From assembly GCA_023717605.1 (NCBI GenBank), contig JAMQPH010000183.1, positions 1 to 47,064 on the forward strand: DNA of 47,064 nt, given 5' to 3'. Position 1 is the stretch's first letter. Each line of letters starts with the position of its first letter. This DNA comes from Pyrinomonadaceae bacterium. Lineage in GTDB: Bacteria > Acidobacteriota > Blastocatellia > Pyrinomonadales > Pyrinomonadaceae. The notes under the pieces are model-generated. The model was given only the letters and a program-made list of their open reading frames with translations, did no database searches and was not told the origin of the DNA. The translations under genes and the position numbers were made by a program. This document shows, in pieces, positions 16,110-25,279 of the stretch.

Positions 16110-18743
16110 TCATGGCCCAAAGCGATCACGGTACTCGCCAGAGAGGATAAACGCCTTGACCATTTCGGCGTTAACGAAGTTTCCGCCGAACAGGTTGAGC
16201 TTCGCCAACCAAAATTGGTAGCCGTTGTCGTTCCCGTCAGGCGCGTCGGTAGGACTTCTTCTTAGGTAGCCGTAGTACTGCATTAGCACAAACGCCGGGT
16301 TGAACTCGGCGTTCGTCAATGAGGTTGAGTCAGCCACGCTCCGCAGCGCCGCGACGCGGCCCGCAGTGCCTCCTGCTCCAAAGGCCGTGATCGCCGCCTG
16401 TCTCTCAGACGATGTCGGAGTAACCATCGCAGAGAAGAAAAGAGAGTCTGCGTACTGGTCAGCGCTTAGCACGATCGGAAACCTGGTAATGAAGGCTGAG
16501 CTGGTAACGATTTCCGTCGCGTAAGCCTGCTTGTTGGCTTCGAGCACTGCGTCGGCTCCGGGTTGTCCCATCACCACGCCTTCTCCGACCTGGCGCGCAT
16601 CTCTCATAAACTCCTGATACATGAAGCGAGTCGCCGCCGAGTCAGACTTGTGTCCAAAAGCCGCGCGTTGGACGCGGATGACAAAGAAGCCTGTCTCCTG
16701 GAACTCGATGGAGAGGAAGAACGCTGCAGACGTGTTGATCCGCCTGATGTCAATACATTGCAGGTCTCCGGCGCAGGACGTAATTTGGTTAACCCAAAAA
16801 GCGAGACCATCCACATCGGGCTGGCGGTTCAGGAAGTCGTGGTAGTGCTGACCAACGAAAGCGCCTGGTTCATCGTTGACGTTGCTGGTCGGCTCACTGA
16901 AGTCATCAGTAATCTGAATGGTCGTGGTCCCGATCGGGCCCACGCCGGCGCCGCCTGTCGGGTTACTTAGGCTAACGGTGAATGCTTCGAGGTTTTCAAT
17001 TTTAGAATCTTCGCTGATCAAAATGTTAATGGTCTTGCTCACCTCGCCCGGTGCGAAGTTGAGAGTGCCGAGGGCTATGGTGAAATCTGCTTTCTGCGTT
17101 GCCGTGCCGTCGGTGGTGGCAAAATCAACAGTCGCCGCTCCAGAGTTGTTTCCGGCACGCAAGACCGTCACCCGAGAAAACGTAATATCCTCAGCAACTG
17201 TGTAGGCAGAAAGATCAAAGGAAAAGGTAGAAGTCGTCGGACCAGGCGTCGGTGTTGGAGTTGGACTTGGAGTGGAGCCGGGACCGGCCAACCTAATCAC
17301 AGCCGTCGTAGCTGGTCCGGATCGCGGCAACGCTTCCACCAAAACATATAAGCGGTTAGCGCCTGTTCGTGCGACACCAGTAACGAACTGCAAGTTTAGG
17401 CTCGCACCGATCGCGAGCGGCGTCGCCAGCGTCACACTTCCCGCCGACCAGGTACTATTAAACGCGCCACCAATCAGTTGATTAGGCGGCGCCTCAACCG
17501 TCGTACCCTGCACGACGGCGTTGCAAGGAGCTGAAGCAGGCGCGCAGGTAGTGGGGTCGTTGACGGAAACCAAAGCCCCAGCCGTTGTCACCGCGCGCAG
17601 ATCCGCAACGCAGCTAGCCGGTGCGGGTTCAACACTACACCCAATGCCGATTGACGGCCCCGTTGTGACATCGACGATGCGAAAGCGGAGCCGCGTGATT
17701 GTTTGTCCGACATTGTTGGTGAGTCGTCGCCTGAAAGTCAGCGTCCCGAAACCGCCAGTTAAGGGATCTCCGGGAGTTGTATTCCGGACGCGATTTGGCG
17801 CAGCGTCCTCTGGAACCGTCGAATCGAGTCGCGAGACCACCAATCCGGGGCTCAGGATTCCGGCGACCGGGCTGGAGAGATTCTCAGGTCCGGGCGCACC
17901 CAGCCGTTGGCTGGATCCGAGGTTCGTTCCGCCGGTGTCGGCGTAAAGAAAATCGTTTGCGTTATTCCCGGTGTCCTGCGGATACGTACTGGAAGGACCG
18001 GGAGTGGTGTTGACTAACGGCACAGAGTTGCAGTTGCCCGAGCCTGAGCCGGTGCAACCCCCGGTTAGTTTGCGGTAGAAACTGCCCTCCAACGCTAAGG
18101 AACCGATGGCCGGATAGCCCACGCCCTCCCGATAAAGCGCGTTGGTATCAGCGTTAGAGCCGACGGCGTCGATACGGTTTGCCGGCGTGTAGTTCCCGGC
18201 GAAAGAGGTTTCAAAGAGGGCAATGCCTACGTTGTCGGGAATCTGTATCGTGTAATTGATGTCTCCAACTGCTGTGGTCCCATTCCCGGCCGGATAGTTA
18301 GCAATGCTGTAGCCGACGGAGTTAACAGCGAGGAAGTGTCCCCGCGCTGGAATCACCGTGCCATTTGGAATGACGAACCTGGTTGATACCAATCCGTCGT
18401 TTATGATGGCGTTCGAAGATCCAACTAACGCATAACCCGTTGAGCCGTCGAACGCGCTGACAATGTGGGGAGCGTCGCTATTGTTGTAAATTTCCACGAA
18501 CTCATCGTTGGGTCCGTTCGGCCCGCGCAAACGAAACTCGCTGATAATCAGAGGCGCAGTCGCAACGGTACCGGCTGGTTCGAATGACTGAGACAATGCA
18601 AACGCATTACCCGAAGTGCCGCTTGAGAAATACGGAGCAGCTAGGGAAGGGAACCAGAGAGTGGAGGACAAACAGGCGAGCGTAATAGCTATCGCAATGA
18701 GTATGGTGGTGCGGCGTCGGACTGAAGCTGATGACGGTTTCAT
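16110..18743 (-). CDS. Secreted lamin-tail / Calx-beta / DUF4214 protein
   Basis: An 877-residue exported protein. Order: N-terminal signal segment (TTILIAIAITLACLSSTLWF), a lamin-tail-like domain (PLIISEFRLRGPNGPNDEFVEIYNNS, about 70-190), a beta-rich region of unknown type (LVVSRLDSTVPEDAAPNRVR to about 510), a Thr/Pro linker (STPSPTPTPTPGPTT), a Calx-beta domain (AYTVAEDITFSRVTVLRAG to SNPTGGAG, about 530-625) and a C-terminal DUF4214 module (FVGQHYHDFLNRQPDVDG; NAEMVKAFILSGEYRDRFGP). Calx-beta domains bind calcium; DUF4214 occurs in surface and S-layer-like proteins. The start (ATG 18741-18743) has GGGAGA six bases upstream; a longer frame lacks a signal peptide. The C-terminus is homologous to the protein at 30046-32865. 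Confidence 0.9.
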   Translation of the reverse strand: MKPSSASVRRRTTILIAIAITLACLSSTLWFPSLAAPYFSSGTSGNAFALSQSFEPAGTVATAPLIISEFRLRGPNGPNDEFVEIYNNSDAPHIVSAFDGSTGYALVGSSNAIINDGLVSTRFVIPNGTVIPARGHFLAVNSVGYSIANYPAGNGTTAVGDINYTIQIPDNVGIALFETSFAGNYTPANRIDAVGSNADTNALYREGVGYPAIGSLALEGSFYRKLTGGCTGSGSGNCNSVPLVNTTPGPSSTYPQDTGNNANDFLYADTGGTNLGSSQRLGAPGPENLSSPVAGILSPGLVVSRLDSTVPEDAAPNRVRNTTPGDPLTGGFGTLTFRRRLTNNVGQTITRLRFRIVDVTTGPSIGIGCSVEPAPASCVADLRAVTTAGALVSVNDPTTCAPASAPCNAVVQGTTVEAPPNQLIGGAFNSTWSAGSVTLATPLAIGASLNLQFVTGVARTGANRLYVLVEALPRSGPATTAVIRLAGPGSTPSPTPTPTPGPTTSTFSFDLSAYTVAEDITFSRVTVLRAGNNSGAATVDFATTDGTATQKADFTIALGTLNFAPGEVSKTINILISEDSKIENLEAFTVSLSNPTGGAGVGPIGTTTIQITDDFSEPTSNVNDEPGAFVGQHYHDFLNRQPDVDGLAFWVNQITSCAGDLQCIDIRRINTSAAFFLSIEFQETGFFVIRVQRAAFGHKSDSAATRFMYQEFMRDARQVGEGVVMGQPGADAVLEANKQAYATEIVTSSAFITRFPIVLSADQYADSLFFSAMVTPTSSERQAAITAFGAGGTAGRVAALRSVADSTSLTNAEFNPAFVLMQYYGYLRRSPTDAPDGNDNGYQFWLAKLNLFGGNFVNAEMVKAFILSGEYRDRFGP

Positions 18744-18839
18744 GAATTCTCCCGAACTAGCGATTAGTCTGTCGGCATTTCCAGTTCTGAGAAGTGTTCT
18801 AACTGAGAGGTGGGGGCAGGTCCACAACTACAGTTAGAT

Positions 18840-18868
18840 TTTCTATCCGCAATTGAAGGGTAAGTCAA
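18840..18868 (-). promoter_or_regulatory. Candidate sigma-70 promoter of the lamin-tail/DUF4214 gene
   Basis: On the minus strand, TTGACT (18863-18868), a 17-base spacer and TAGAAA (18840-18845). The implied leader is about 90 bases. The rest of the 280-base gap to the next gene shows nothing else recognisable. Confidence 0.55.
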
Positions 18869-19023
18869 GGACTTCCATTTTCCGGTAACGCGACGATTGT
18901 GCTCAGTCTGGTTGTCGGGATTTCGTTTCTGATTGATGATTTACGCCATTTTCGTCGATCATTAACGCCTATACCGTTAGTAGTTCAGACAAGTTCCACA
19001 TGCTTAGTCATACCAAGCGAGCG

Positions 19024-20727
19024 TTACTTCTTGTATCCGGGCCCGCGCAACGGGCGACCTGCAAGTGCTGAAGTTCTTTGACCTCCGTCTACACTGATCT
19101 GGCCGTTGACGACTACATATTGAATGCCCTGAGGGTATTGGTTCGACATTTCGAACGTCGCCCGGTCAATCACGGTCTTAGGATCGAAGACGGTAATGTC
19201 AGCGAACATTCCTGCGCGCAGAAATCCGCGATCGCGGAGGCCGACTCTCGTTGCGGGCATGCCGGTCATTTTCTGAATCGCTTTTTCAAGTGTCAGCAGA
19301 CGTTCTTCACGAACGTAACGACCCAAAATCCTCGGATAGCTGCCCCAACCGCGCGGGTGCGATTTCGCTCCGGCGAGTGGTCCGTCGATAGCGCGGGCAC
19401 CACTATCGGTGCAGAAACTGACAAAAGGCGCGAGCATTGCAGCCCGCAAATCCGCCTCGCTCATCATGAAATAGATTGCCCCGGTCTGTCCGTGGTCGGC
19501 GAGGATAAGATCAAAAACTGCATCCAGCGGTTCTTTCTTTTGTTCAGTAGCAATCTCGGAAACACGTTTACCCTGTGTCCACTCCAGCTCGCGTGTAAGA
19601 ACTGAGCCGATTAATACCCCGCTCGCGCCACCGCTGCCCAGATAAATGTTTTCCCACTCCCTGGAATCAGTTGAGATCTCTTTCTTGAGACGCTCGCGCG
19701 TCTGGGGATCGCGGAGGCGTCCAAGCATTTTTTCGGTTCCGCCTTCGAGTGCCCAGGGCGGTAGGCAAGCACTTAAAGCGGTGCTTCCGGCTATATAGGG
19801 ATAGACATCAGCCGTGATGTCTAAACCCTGCGCCCTGGCTTTCCGGATTTTCTCGAGAACCTCGGGCATGCGACCCCAGTTCTTTTGATAGGCAGTTTTC
19901 AAGTGCCAGATTTCGACCGGGATCTTTGCCTGCCGCGCTATCTCAAAGACTTCTTCGAGAGATTCATCGAGACCGTTGGCTTCGCTGCGCTGATGGGTTG
20001 CATAGATGCCGCCATGCCGCCGCGCGACCTTGGCCAGTTCAATGATCTCGTCAGTCTTTGCAAAGCGAGCCGGTACGTATTGAAGCGAGGTCGAAAGCCC
20101 GAGCGCTCCCTCCTCCATTGCCTGGTTCACTAATTGTTTCATTTCGGCCAACTCGGAAGGAGTGGGCGGCCGGTTATCGAAGCCGATTACGTACGCACGT
20201 ACCTGGGTGGCGCCGACAAACGTCCCCATGTTGACTCCGATGCCCTGCTTCTCGAGCCGGCGAAAATACTCGTCAAGCGTGCGCCAGTCGACTGTGAGAT
20301 TGTAGCGGCGGGTGAAGTCTGCCTGCTCCTTTATTAAGCGATCATTAAGCGGCGCTATCGATTCACCTTCGCCGGTAATTTCCGTTGTCACACCCATCAT
20401 TACCTTGCTCATTGCCCGGTTGTCGATCAGCACATAGGTTTCCGACTGGCCGAGCATGTCAATGAAGCCCGGGGCGACGACGAGTCCAGCGGCATCGATT
20501 ACCCGAGTGGCCTTCGCGTTTCTTAAGTTACCAATCTGGACGATGCGGTCACCCTTAAGTGCGAGATCCGCCTTGTACCCCGGTCGACCGGAGCCATCAA
20601 TGATCGTGCCGTTCTTTATGAGGAGGTCATATGGAGGAGGCGAGGCGGAAGCCGTCGTGTCAATCGTCAGAGAAGAGAAAATGAGCATACCGGCGAGGCA
20701 TAAGCTAACTGAAATTCTGGTTAGCAT
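19024..20727 (-). CDS. N-acyl-D-amino-acid deacylase (D-aminoacylase family)
   Basis: A 567-residue amidohydrolase with an N-terminal signal peptide (LCLAGMLIFSSLTIDTTASA), so it is probably periplasmic. Landmarks: IKNGTIIDGSGRPGYKADLALKGD, metal-site region VVAPGFIDMLGQSE, the LGLSTSLQYVP segment, ATHQRSE and IWHLK metal ligands, CTDSG, and the C-terminal GLRDRGFLRAGMFADITVFDP. The FIDMLGQSE stretch replaces the more usual FIDxHTHD, so the first His pair (HxH) is missing. That is unusual for this family and could alter metal loading. Likely substrates are N-acyl-D-amino acids or D-amino-acid-containing peptides. It lies next to murE, divergent. Confidence 0.86.
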   Translation of the reverse strand: MLTRISVSLCLAGMLIFSSLTIDTTASASPPPYDLLIKNGTIIDGSGRPGYKADLALKGDRIVQIGNLRNAKATRVIDAAGLVVAPGFIDMLGQSETYVLIDNRAMSKVMMGVTTEITGEGESIAPLNDRLIKEQADFTRRYNLTVDWRTLDEYFRRLEKQGIGVNMGTFVGATQVRAYVIGFDNRPPTPSELAEMKQLVNQAMEEGALGLSTSLQYVPARFAKTDEIIELAKVARRHGGIYATHQRSEANGLDESLEEVFEIARQAKIPVEIWHLKTAYQKNWGRMPEVLEKIRKARAQGLDITADVYPYIAGSTALSACLPPWALEGGTEKMLGRLRDPQTRERLKKEISTDSREWENIYLGSGGASGVLIGSVLTRELEWTQGKRVSEIATEQKKEPLDAVFDLILADHGQTGAIYFMMSEADLRAAMLAPFVSFCTDSGARAIDGPLAGAKSHPRGWGSYPRILGRYVREERLLTLEKAIQKMTGMPATRVGLRDRGFLRAGMFADITVFDPKTVIDRATFEMSNQYPQGIQYVVVNGQISVDGGQRTSALAGRPLRGPGYKK

Positions 20728-20865
20728 CGTTTCACCAATTGATTGAGCTGTTCGAGCGAGGAATCGTAATCATTTGGTCGCAGACTTGTCTACATCAGTT
20801 AAAGGCCAGCTTGGCTAATGAGACACTTGCAAGACAAGGACAGATCTAGTCTCGGTGAATTGCAA

Positions 20866-20945
20866 GTCAGGAAGGTGGACCCTGTCCCCGCTCTTGGCTG
20901 AGTGGCTTTCAAGGTTGAGGCGGGGACAGAGTCCACCTTCCTGAC
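20866..20945. repeat. 26-bp inverted repeat between D-aminoacylase and murE
   Basis: GTCAGGAAGGTGGAC followed by CCTGTCCCCGC (20866-20891) pairs with 20920-20945 (GCGGGGACAG, then AGTCCACCTTCCTGAC) with only a single-base difference, around a 28-base spacer. It sits in the shared upstream region of two divergent genes. Confidence 0.85.
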
Positions 20946-21047
20946 TGTGAGGTAACTGAGCTTGAGAGGTTGAACATGACCGGTAGCTTCCTAATCTCGC
21001 CATGTGACTTTCAACTAACGTCTGCGTAGAATCCAATTACCGAGACT

Positions 21048-22532
21048 ATGCAACCAATAACACTAAAAACAATCGCTACTGCTACGGGCGCTGCGCTAAC
21101 AGGAAATCAAAACCTGTTGGTATCAAACGTCACCCACGATTCAAGGCAGGCTGGGCCGGGCGTCTTGTTTGTGGCTATTCGCGGCGCGCTGCTTGACGCG
21201 CACAAATTCATCCCCTCGGTGATGGGCGCCGGTGCTGTAGGAGTTATTTCCGAACAGGAGCGACCTCAGGACTTCCAGGGTGCCTGGTTGCAAGTCGGAA
21301 ACGTGCGTCGCGCCATGGCTCTCGCGGCTGCGGAAGTTCAACATCATCCTTCGCGTGAACTGCAACTAGTGGGTATCACCGGCACCAACGGCAAAACGAC
21401 TACCGCCTATCTGATCGCATCCATTCCGGAAGCCGCCGGCGAACCGGTCGCTATGACAGGAACGGTCGAATACCGTATCGGCAAGGAACGTCGCCCGGCC
21501 GAACGAACAACTCCGGAAGCGACAGACATGCACCGGTTGTTACGACGGGCAGTTGAAGTTGGTTGTCGCACGGCCGTGATGGAGTGTTCTTCGCAGGCGA
21601 TGGATTTTCATCGCTGCGATGCTCTCGAGTATTCCGTGGCTGTCTTCTCCAACCTGACGCGCGATCACCTGGATTACCACGTCACAATGGAGAACTACTG
21701 GTACGCGAAGCGCCGTTTGTTCGACGGACGGCTGGGCAGCAAACCGAAGACTTCGGTGATCAACGTAGACAACTCTTACGGAGTTGAACTGGCAGATGAC
21801 CTAGAGCGCGAGGGTTTGAAAGTCGTTCGTTACGCACTGCATGCCGACGCTGACATCACCGCCCGCAATCCTGAGTTTTCCCTGGATGGAATGAGATTCG
21901 ATCTTCACACGCCGTCCGGTGATCGAGAATTCGTTTCGCCTTTAGTTGGCCCCCCGCATGTCTATAACACCGTGGCGGCGGTGGCCAGCGGGCTGGCGTT
22001 GGGATATGACCTTGACGTGATTACACGCGCACTGGCGCAATGTACCGGCGCGCCCGGGCGTTTTGAACGGGTGGCGCACTCGGGAGACTTCGCGGTGGTA
22101 GTCGACTATGCACACTCGGACGACGCGCTATTGAACGTGCTGAAAACGGCCCGTGAGGTTACCAGGGGCCGAATCATCACCGTCTTTGGCTGCGGCGGTG
22201 ATCGCGACTCATCCAAACGCGCACCTATGGGAGAGGCCGCCGGCAGTTTGAGCGATGTCGTAATCCTTACCTCCGACAACCCGCGCACTGAAGATCCGCA
22301 ACAAATCCTCGCCGATGCTGAACTGGGGATACAGAAGACTGGGAAGCCTTACCGGAAGATCGCGGACCGGCGCGAGGCAATCTATGAGTCGATAGCGCAA
22401 GCTCGCAGCCAGGATTTGGTATTGATCGCCGGGAAAGGCCACGAAGACTACCAGATCATCGGTCGCGAAGTGTTCCATTTTGACGATAAGGAAGTTGCTC
22501 GCGAAGCGCTAAGTCAGAACCGCGAGACGTAG
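21048..22532 (+). CDS. murE: UDP-MurNAc-tripeptide ligase MurE (meso-DAP type)
   Basis: A 494-residue Mur ligase adding the third residue to UDP-MurNAc-L-Ala-D-Glu in the cytosol. ATP loop GITGTNGKTTTAYLI (about 106-120), DHLDYHVTMENYWYAKRRLF with the lysine that is carbamylated in the family, DYAHSDDALLNVL, and the substrate-selecting motif DNPRTEDP near 410. DNPR with Arg indicates meso-diaminopimelate rather than lysine. YAHSDDAL has Asp where YAHTPDAL has Pro. It is alone here, outside any division/cell-wall cluster (no murF, mraY or mraW near), so a second copy may exist in the genome. The ATG start at 21048 matches the family N-terminus. Confidence 0.95.
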   Translation: MQPITLKTIATATGAALTGNQNLLVSNVTHDSRQAGPGVLFVAIRGALLDAHKFIPSVMGAGAVGVISEQERPQDFQGAWLQVGNVRRAMALAAAEVQHHPSRELQLVGITGTNGKTTTAYLIASIPEAAGEPVAMTGTVEYRIGKERRPAERTTPEATDMHRLLRRAVEVGCRTAVMECSSQAMDFHRCDALEYSVAVFSNLTRDHLDYHVTMENYWYAKRRLFDGRLGSKPKTSVINVDNSYGVELADDLEREGLKVVRYALHADADITARNPEFSLDGMRFDLHTPSGDREFVSPLVGPPHVYNTVAAVASGLALGYDLDVITRALAQCTGAPGRFERVAHSGDFAVVVDYAHSDDALLNVLKTAREVTRGRIITVFGCGGDRDSSKRAPMGEAAGSLSDVVILTSDNPRTEDPQQILADAELGIQKTGKPYRKIADRREAIYESIAQARSQDLVLIAGKGHEDYQIIGREVFHFDDKEVAREALSQNRET

Positions 22533-22603
22533 AGGATGTATGAAAACTCGGGAATCATGGACAGAAGCTGTTAGAAAATTGAGATGGATTGGGGTACCAC
22601 TCA

Positions 22604-23578
22604 ATGAAGAAAAATAGCAGATATAGATTCACCCTGTTCTGTTGTTTGTTGCTGGCAATGGTTTCCTGCCAGCAGGCGCCGGTGCCGGAGCGAGCGCAAG
22701 CTCGTCCAGCGGCTAGCGCGTCACCCGGATCCTCCAAAAGAACTACCGAAACCTACGGACCAGCAAGAAGGATAGCAGTCTTAAAGGACCCTGCGATCAA
22801 GGAAAGCAGTGGCCTGGTTGCGTCAAGATCCACACCCGGCCTTTTTTGGACCCACAACGATTCAGGCGACGGCCCTTTAATCTATGCTTTCAATAATCGC
22901 GGTGATCGAAAAGGAGTTTGGCGCGTGGTCGTCGCCGGAGCTCGCGATTGGGAGGATATCGCCGCTGGACCTGGCCCGGATCGCAGTCGAAGTTATCTTT
23001 ATATCGGAGACATAGGAGACAATAATGAGCGGCGTTTCGATATCATTGTGTATCGGGTTCCCGAGCCAAAGGTTACTGCTGCTGATATCTCCTCAACAAA
23101 GAGAAAACCTCTAGTGACAGAAAGTGCTGAGGCTATCCACCTTCGTTATCCCGATGGAAAGCACGATGCGGAGACTCTGATGGTCCATCCAGTTACCGGT
23201 AGCATCTTCATTGTTACAAAGGTGGCGTTCGCAAATCCGAGTGTCTATGAAGCTGACGGTCCGGTGAGCTCTGAAAAGACCATCACACTCAAGCGTCTTG
23301 GTGAGCTAAACATTCCGAGTCTACTCGGCGGGATAATTACGGGCGGAGATATCTCACCGGACGGGCGTCGCGTCGCTCTTTGCGATTACATGCAGGGATA
23401 CGAGATTGTGTTGCCGGATGGGGCAGCCTTTAACACGATTTGGACTCAGCCGTTAAAGCCAATCGATCTGGGAAAACGGAAGCAAGGGGAAGCGATCGCT
23501 TATCGTCTGGATGGAAAGGCGTTGCTGGCGACAAGTGAAGGTTCGCCTGCGCCGCTGATTCAAGTTTTGCGGCGTTGA
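22604..23578 (+). CDS. Predicted lipoprotein, beta-propeller-like
   Basis: A 324-residue protein with a lipoprotein signal: MKKNSRYRFTLFCCLLLAMV then SCQQ, so the acylated Cys would be in LLAMVSC. A Pro/Ala/Ser spacer follows. The rest has short repeated beta-type segments: SGLVASRSTPGLFWTHNDSGDG, LYIGDIGDNN, IVYRVPEP, AETLMVHPVTGSIFIVTK, GGDISPDGRRVALCDY and EAIAYRLDGKALLATSEG. These resemble blades of a six-bladed propeller (esterase-like/phytase-like proteins), with DxGDN loops that could bind calcium. I do not know its substrate. It follows murE by about 70 bases on the same strand. ATG 22604 is preferred to a TTG five codons upstream because it gives a standard signal peptide. Confidence 0.78.
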   Translation: MKKNSRYRFTLFCCLLLAMVSCQQAPVPERAQARPAASASPGSSKRTTETYGPARRIAVLKDPAIKESSGLVASRSTPGLFWTHNDSGDGPLIYAFNNRGDRKGVWRVVVAGARDWEDIAAGPGPDRSRSYLYIGDIGDNNERRFDIIVYRVPEPKVTAADISSTKRKPLVTESAEAIHLRYPDGKHDAETLMVHPVTGSIFIVTKVAFANPSVYEADGPVSSEKTITLKRLGELNIPSLLGGIITGGDISPDGRRVALCDYMQGYEIVLPDGAAFNTIWTQPLKPIDLGKRKQGEAIAYRLDGKALLATSEGSPAPLIQVLRR

Positions 23579-23660
23579 CCTGTAGGTTGAATCAGAACCA
23601 TCCGCCAACCTCCGAAGGCGTGAAAAATACAATTCGCGCCCGAATACTAATCAGGATTTG

Positions 23661-23796
23661 GAAATTCGCAGGTTGGGAAGGGCGGTTTACCCCCGCTCAA
23701 GATTGGTAATCACTCAACAATGAATTAGTAATTTCAAGGACGAGTGGCTGCGAATCTTGAGCGGGGTTAAACCGCCCTTCCCAACCTGCAAATTTC
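23661..23796. repeat. 44-bp inverted repeat
   Basis: GAAATTCGCAGGTTGGGAAG and the following GGCGGTTTACCCCCGCTC (23661-23704) pair almost perfectly with 23753-23796 around a 48-base spacer. It lies between the lipoprotein gene (plus) and the permease gene (minus), which converge here, and could serve as a two-way terminator. Confidence 0.85.
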
Positions 23797-23853
23797 TGTC
23801 TCTTGAGTGGCATCCCCGATCGATATCTCATCCCGACGGGACGAAGAACTCGC

Positions 23854-25263
23854 TTACGCCGCCCGATTCTTACGCGCGAAATAAAAGTACACCGGCAAGC
23901 CCGCGGCGATGATTGCCAACCCAATCAACGACTGCAGCGGGGCGTTCTTGATAGTAAAGACAATCAGATAGATCGTCACCAGTACGAATAAGGCCGGCAC
24001 GACCGGGTAACCCCAGGTTTTATAAGGCCTCGTCGCATTCGGTTCGGTTTTGCGAAACACGAAGACCGACGCCGTTACCATTCCGTAGAAAAGCCAAAAG
24101 GCAAAAATTGCCAGGTCTGTGAGTTGGTCAAACTTTCCTGAGACCGCGAGGACTGAGGCCCAGACGGCCTGCACGATCAGCGAAATTACCGGCACGCTCG
24201 CGCCCTTCGAGACACGAGCCAGACTCTGAAAGAAAACGCCGTCGCTAGCCATTGCATATGGAATGCGTGCAGTGCCCAGGATTGAACTCTGAAGTGAGCC
24301 CCACGATGAAAGCATCATCACGGCGGCCATCAAGGTTACTGCTACGGGACCGAGAACCCTTCTGATCGCTTCGGCTGCAACCGAAGATGTCGATGAAACA
24401 CTGGCTACGTCCGTCGGAGTCATCACGTAGTAGTAACTGACGTTCACCAGCACATACAGAGCGATCATGATGATCATGCTGGCAATCAACGCCAGCGGGA
24501 GATTGCGCTCAGGGTGCTTTACCTCTCCCGCCATATACGAAATATTGTTCCAACCATCATAAGCCCAGAGTGCGCCCAGCATCGCGGCGGCGAACCCTGA
24601 CATACCTCCCCCGGTGACATCGACGCCTTCGCAAGTTCCGCCAGTGTTCGCCAACCAGAGATTGCCCACTGTGCCATCTTGATAAAAGAAAGCCGCCAGG
24701 CCGACTGCCAGCACCATTAAAACTTTGAGGATTGTAATAAAGGACGCCACGTGGCCGGTCACACTCACTGCGGCACAGTTAATCAAGGTCGTGACCGCGA
24801 TGGTCACCAGTGCCACGACTTGCAGATGGCCGAAGGGAATTTGAAAACCGCCCGGAAGGGTTAAGTTGAAATAAACTGTGTCTAGTTTTCCTCCCAGGAG
24901 ATCGTTCATGAAGATGGCAAACCCGACCGCCAGTGCCGCTGCGGATGCAGTGCGTGAGATCAAAAATTGCGACCACCCGTTGAGAAATCCCCAGACCCTG
25001 CCGTAGGCGTCTTTGGTAATGACGTACTCGGCGCCGGCGTGGGGCCGCATGGTCGTCAATTCCGCGTAGGTGAGGGCGCCAGCGAGGGCCAGCAAACCTG
25101 CCACGATCCAGACCAGGATCACTCGCCAGGGTGTACCTACGTTACAGGTCATCACCCGCGCCTTGAGAAAGATGCCCGTGCCGATAATGTTGCCGACGTT
25201 TATGGAAATCGCAGCGATCGGTCCAAGGCCGCGAATCAGCTCAGGGTGGGTAAATTGTTGCAT
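23854..25263 (-). CDS. APC-family amino acid permease
   Basis: A 469-residue inner-membrane amino acid transporter. About twelve hydrophobic helices are visible. The first helix has the family unwinding motif GNIIGTGIFLKA (about 24-35) and ALAGALTYAELTTMRPHAGAEYVITKDAYG follows (helix 2). The central ALWAYDGWNNISYMAGEVKHPERNLPLAL is typical of LAT/YhdG-like exchangers. The C-terminal helices end LVTIYLIVFTIKNAPL and GLPVYFYFARKNRAA. The substrate cannot be read from sequence. The ATG at 25261-25263 fits. Immediately upstream is one arm of a palindromic repeat. Confidence 0.92.
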   Translation of the reverse strand: MQQFTHPELIRGLGPIAAISINVGNIIGTGIFLKARVMTCNVGTPWRVILVWIVAGLLALAGALTYAELTTMRPHAGAEYVITKDAYGRVWGFLNGWSQFLISRTASAAALAVGFAIFMNDLLGGKLDTVYFNLTLPGGFQIPFGHLQVVALVTIAVTTLINCAAVSVTGHVASFITILKVLMVLAVGLAAFFYQDGTVGNLWLANTGGTCEGVDVTGGGMSGFAAAMLGALWAYDGWNNISYMAGEVKHPERNLPLALIASMIIMIALYVLVNVSYYYVMTPTDVASVSSTSSVAAEAIRRVLGPVAVTLMAAVMMLSSWGSLQSSILGTARIPYAMASDGVFFQSLARVSKGASVPVISLIVQAVWASVLAVSGKFDQLTDLAIFAFWLFYGMVTASVFVFRKTEPNATRPYKTWGYPVVPALFVLVTIYLIVFTIKNAPLQSLIGLAIIAAGLPVYFYFARKNRAA

Positions 25264-25279
25264 GAAAGTTTAGGAATCA

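Noticed and set aside
21048-22532. murE as a pseudogene because of its isolation and YAHSDDAL change
   Set aside because: All catalytic motifs, length and frame are intact. Location outside a cell-wall cluster is not evidence of decay.
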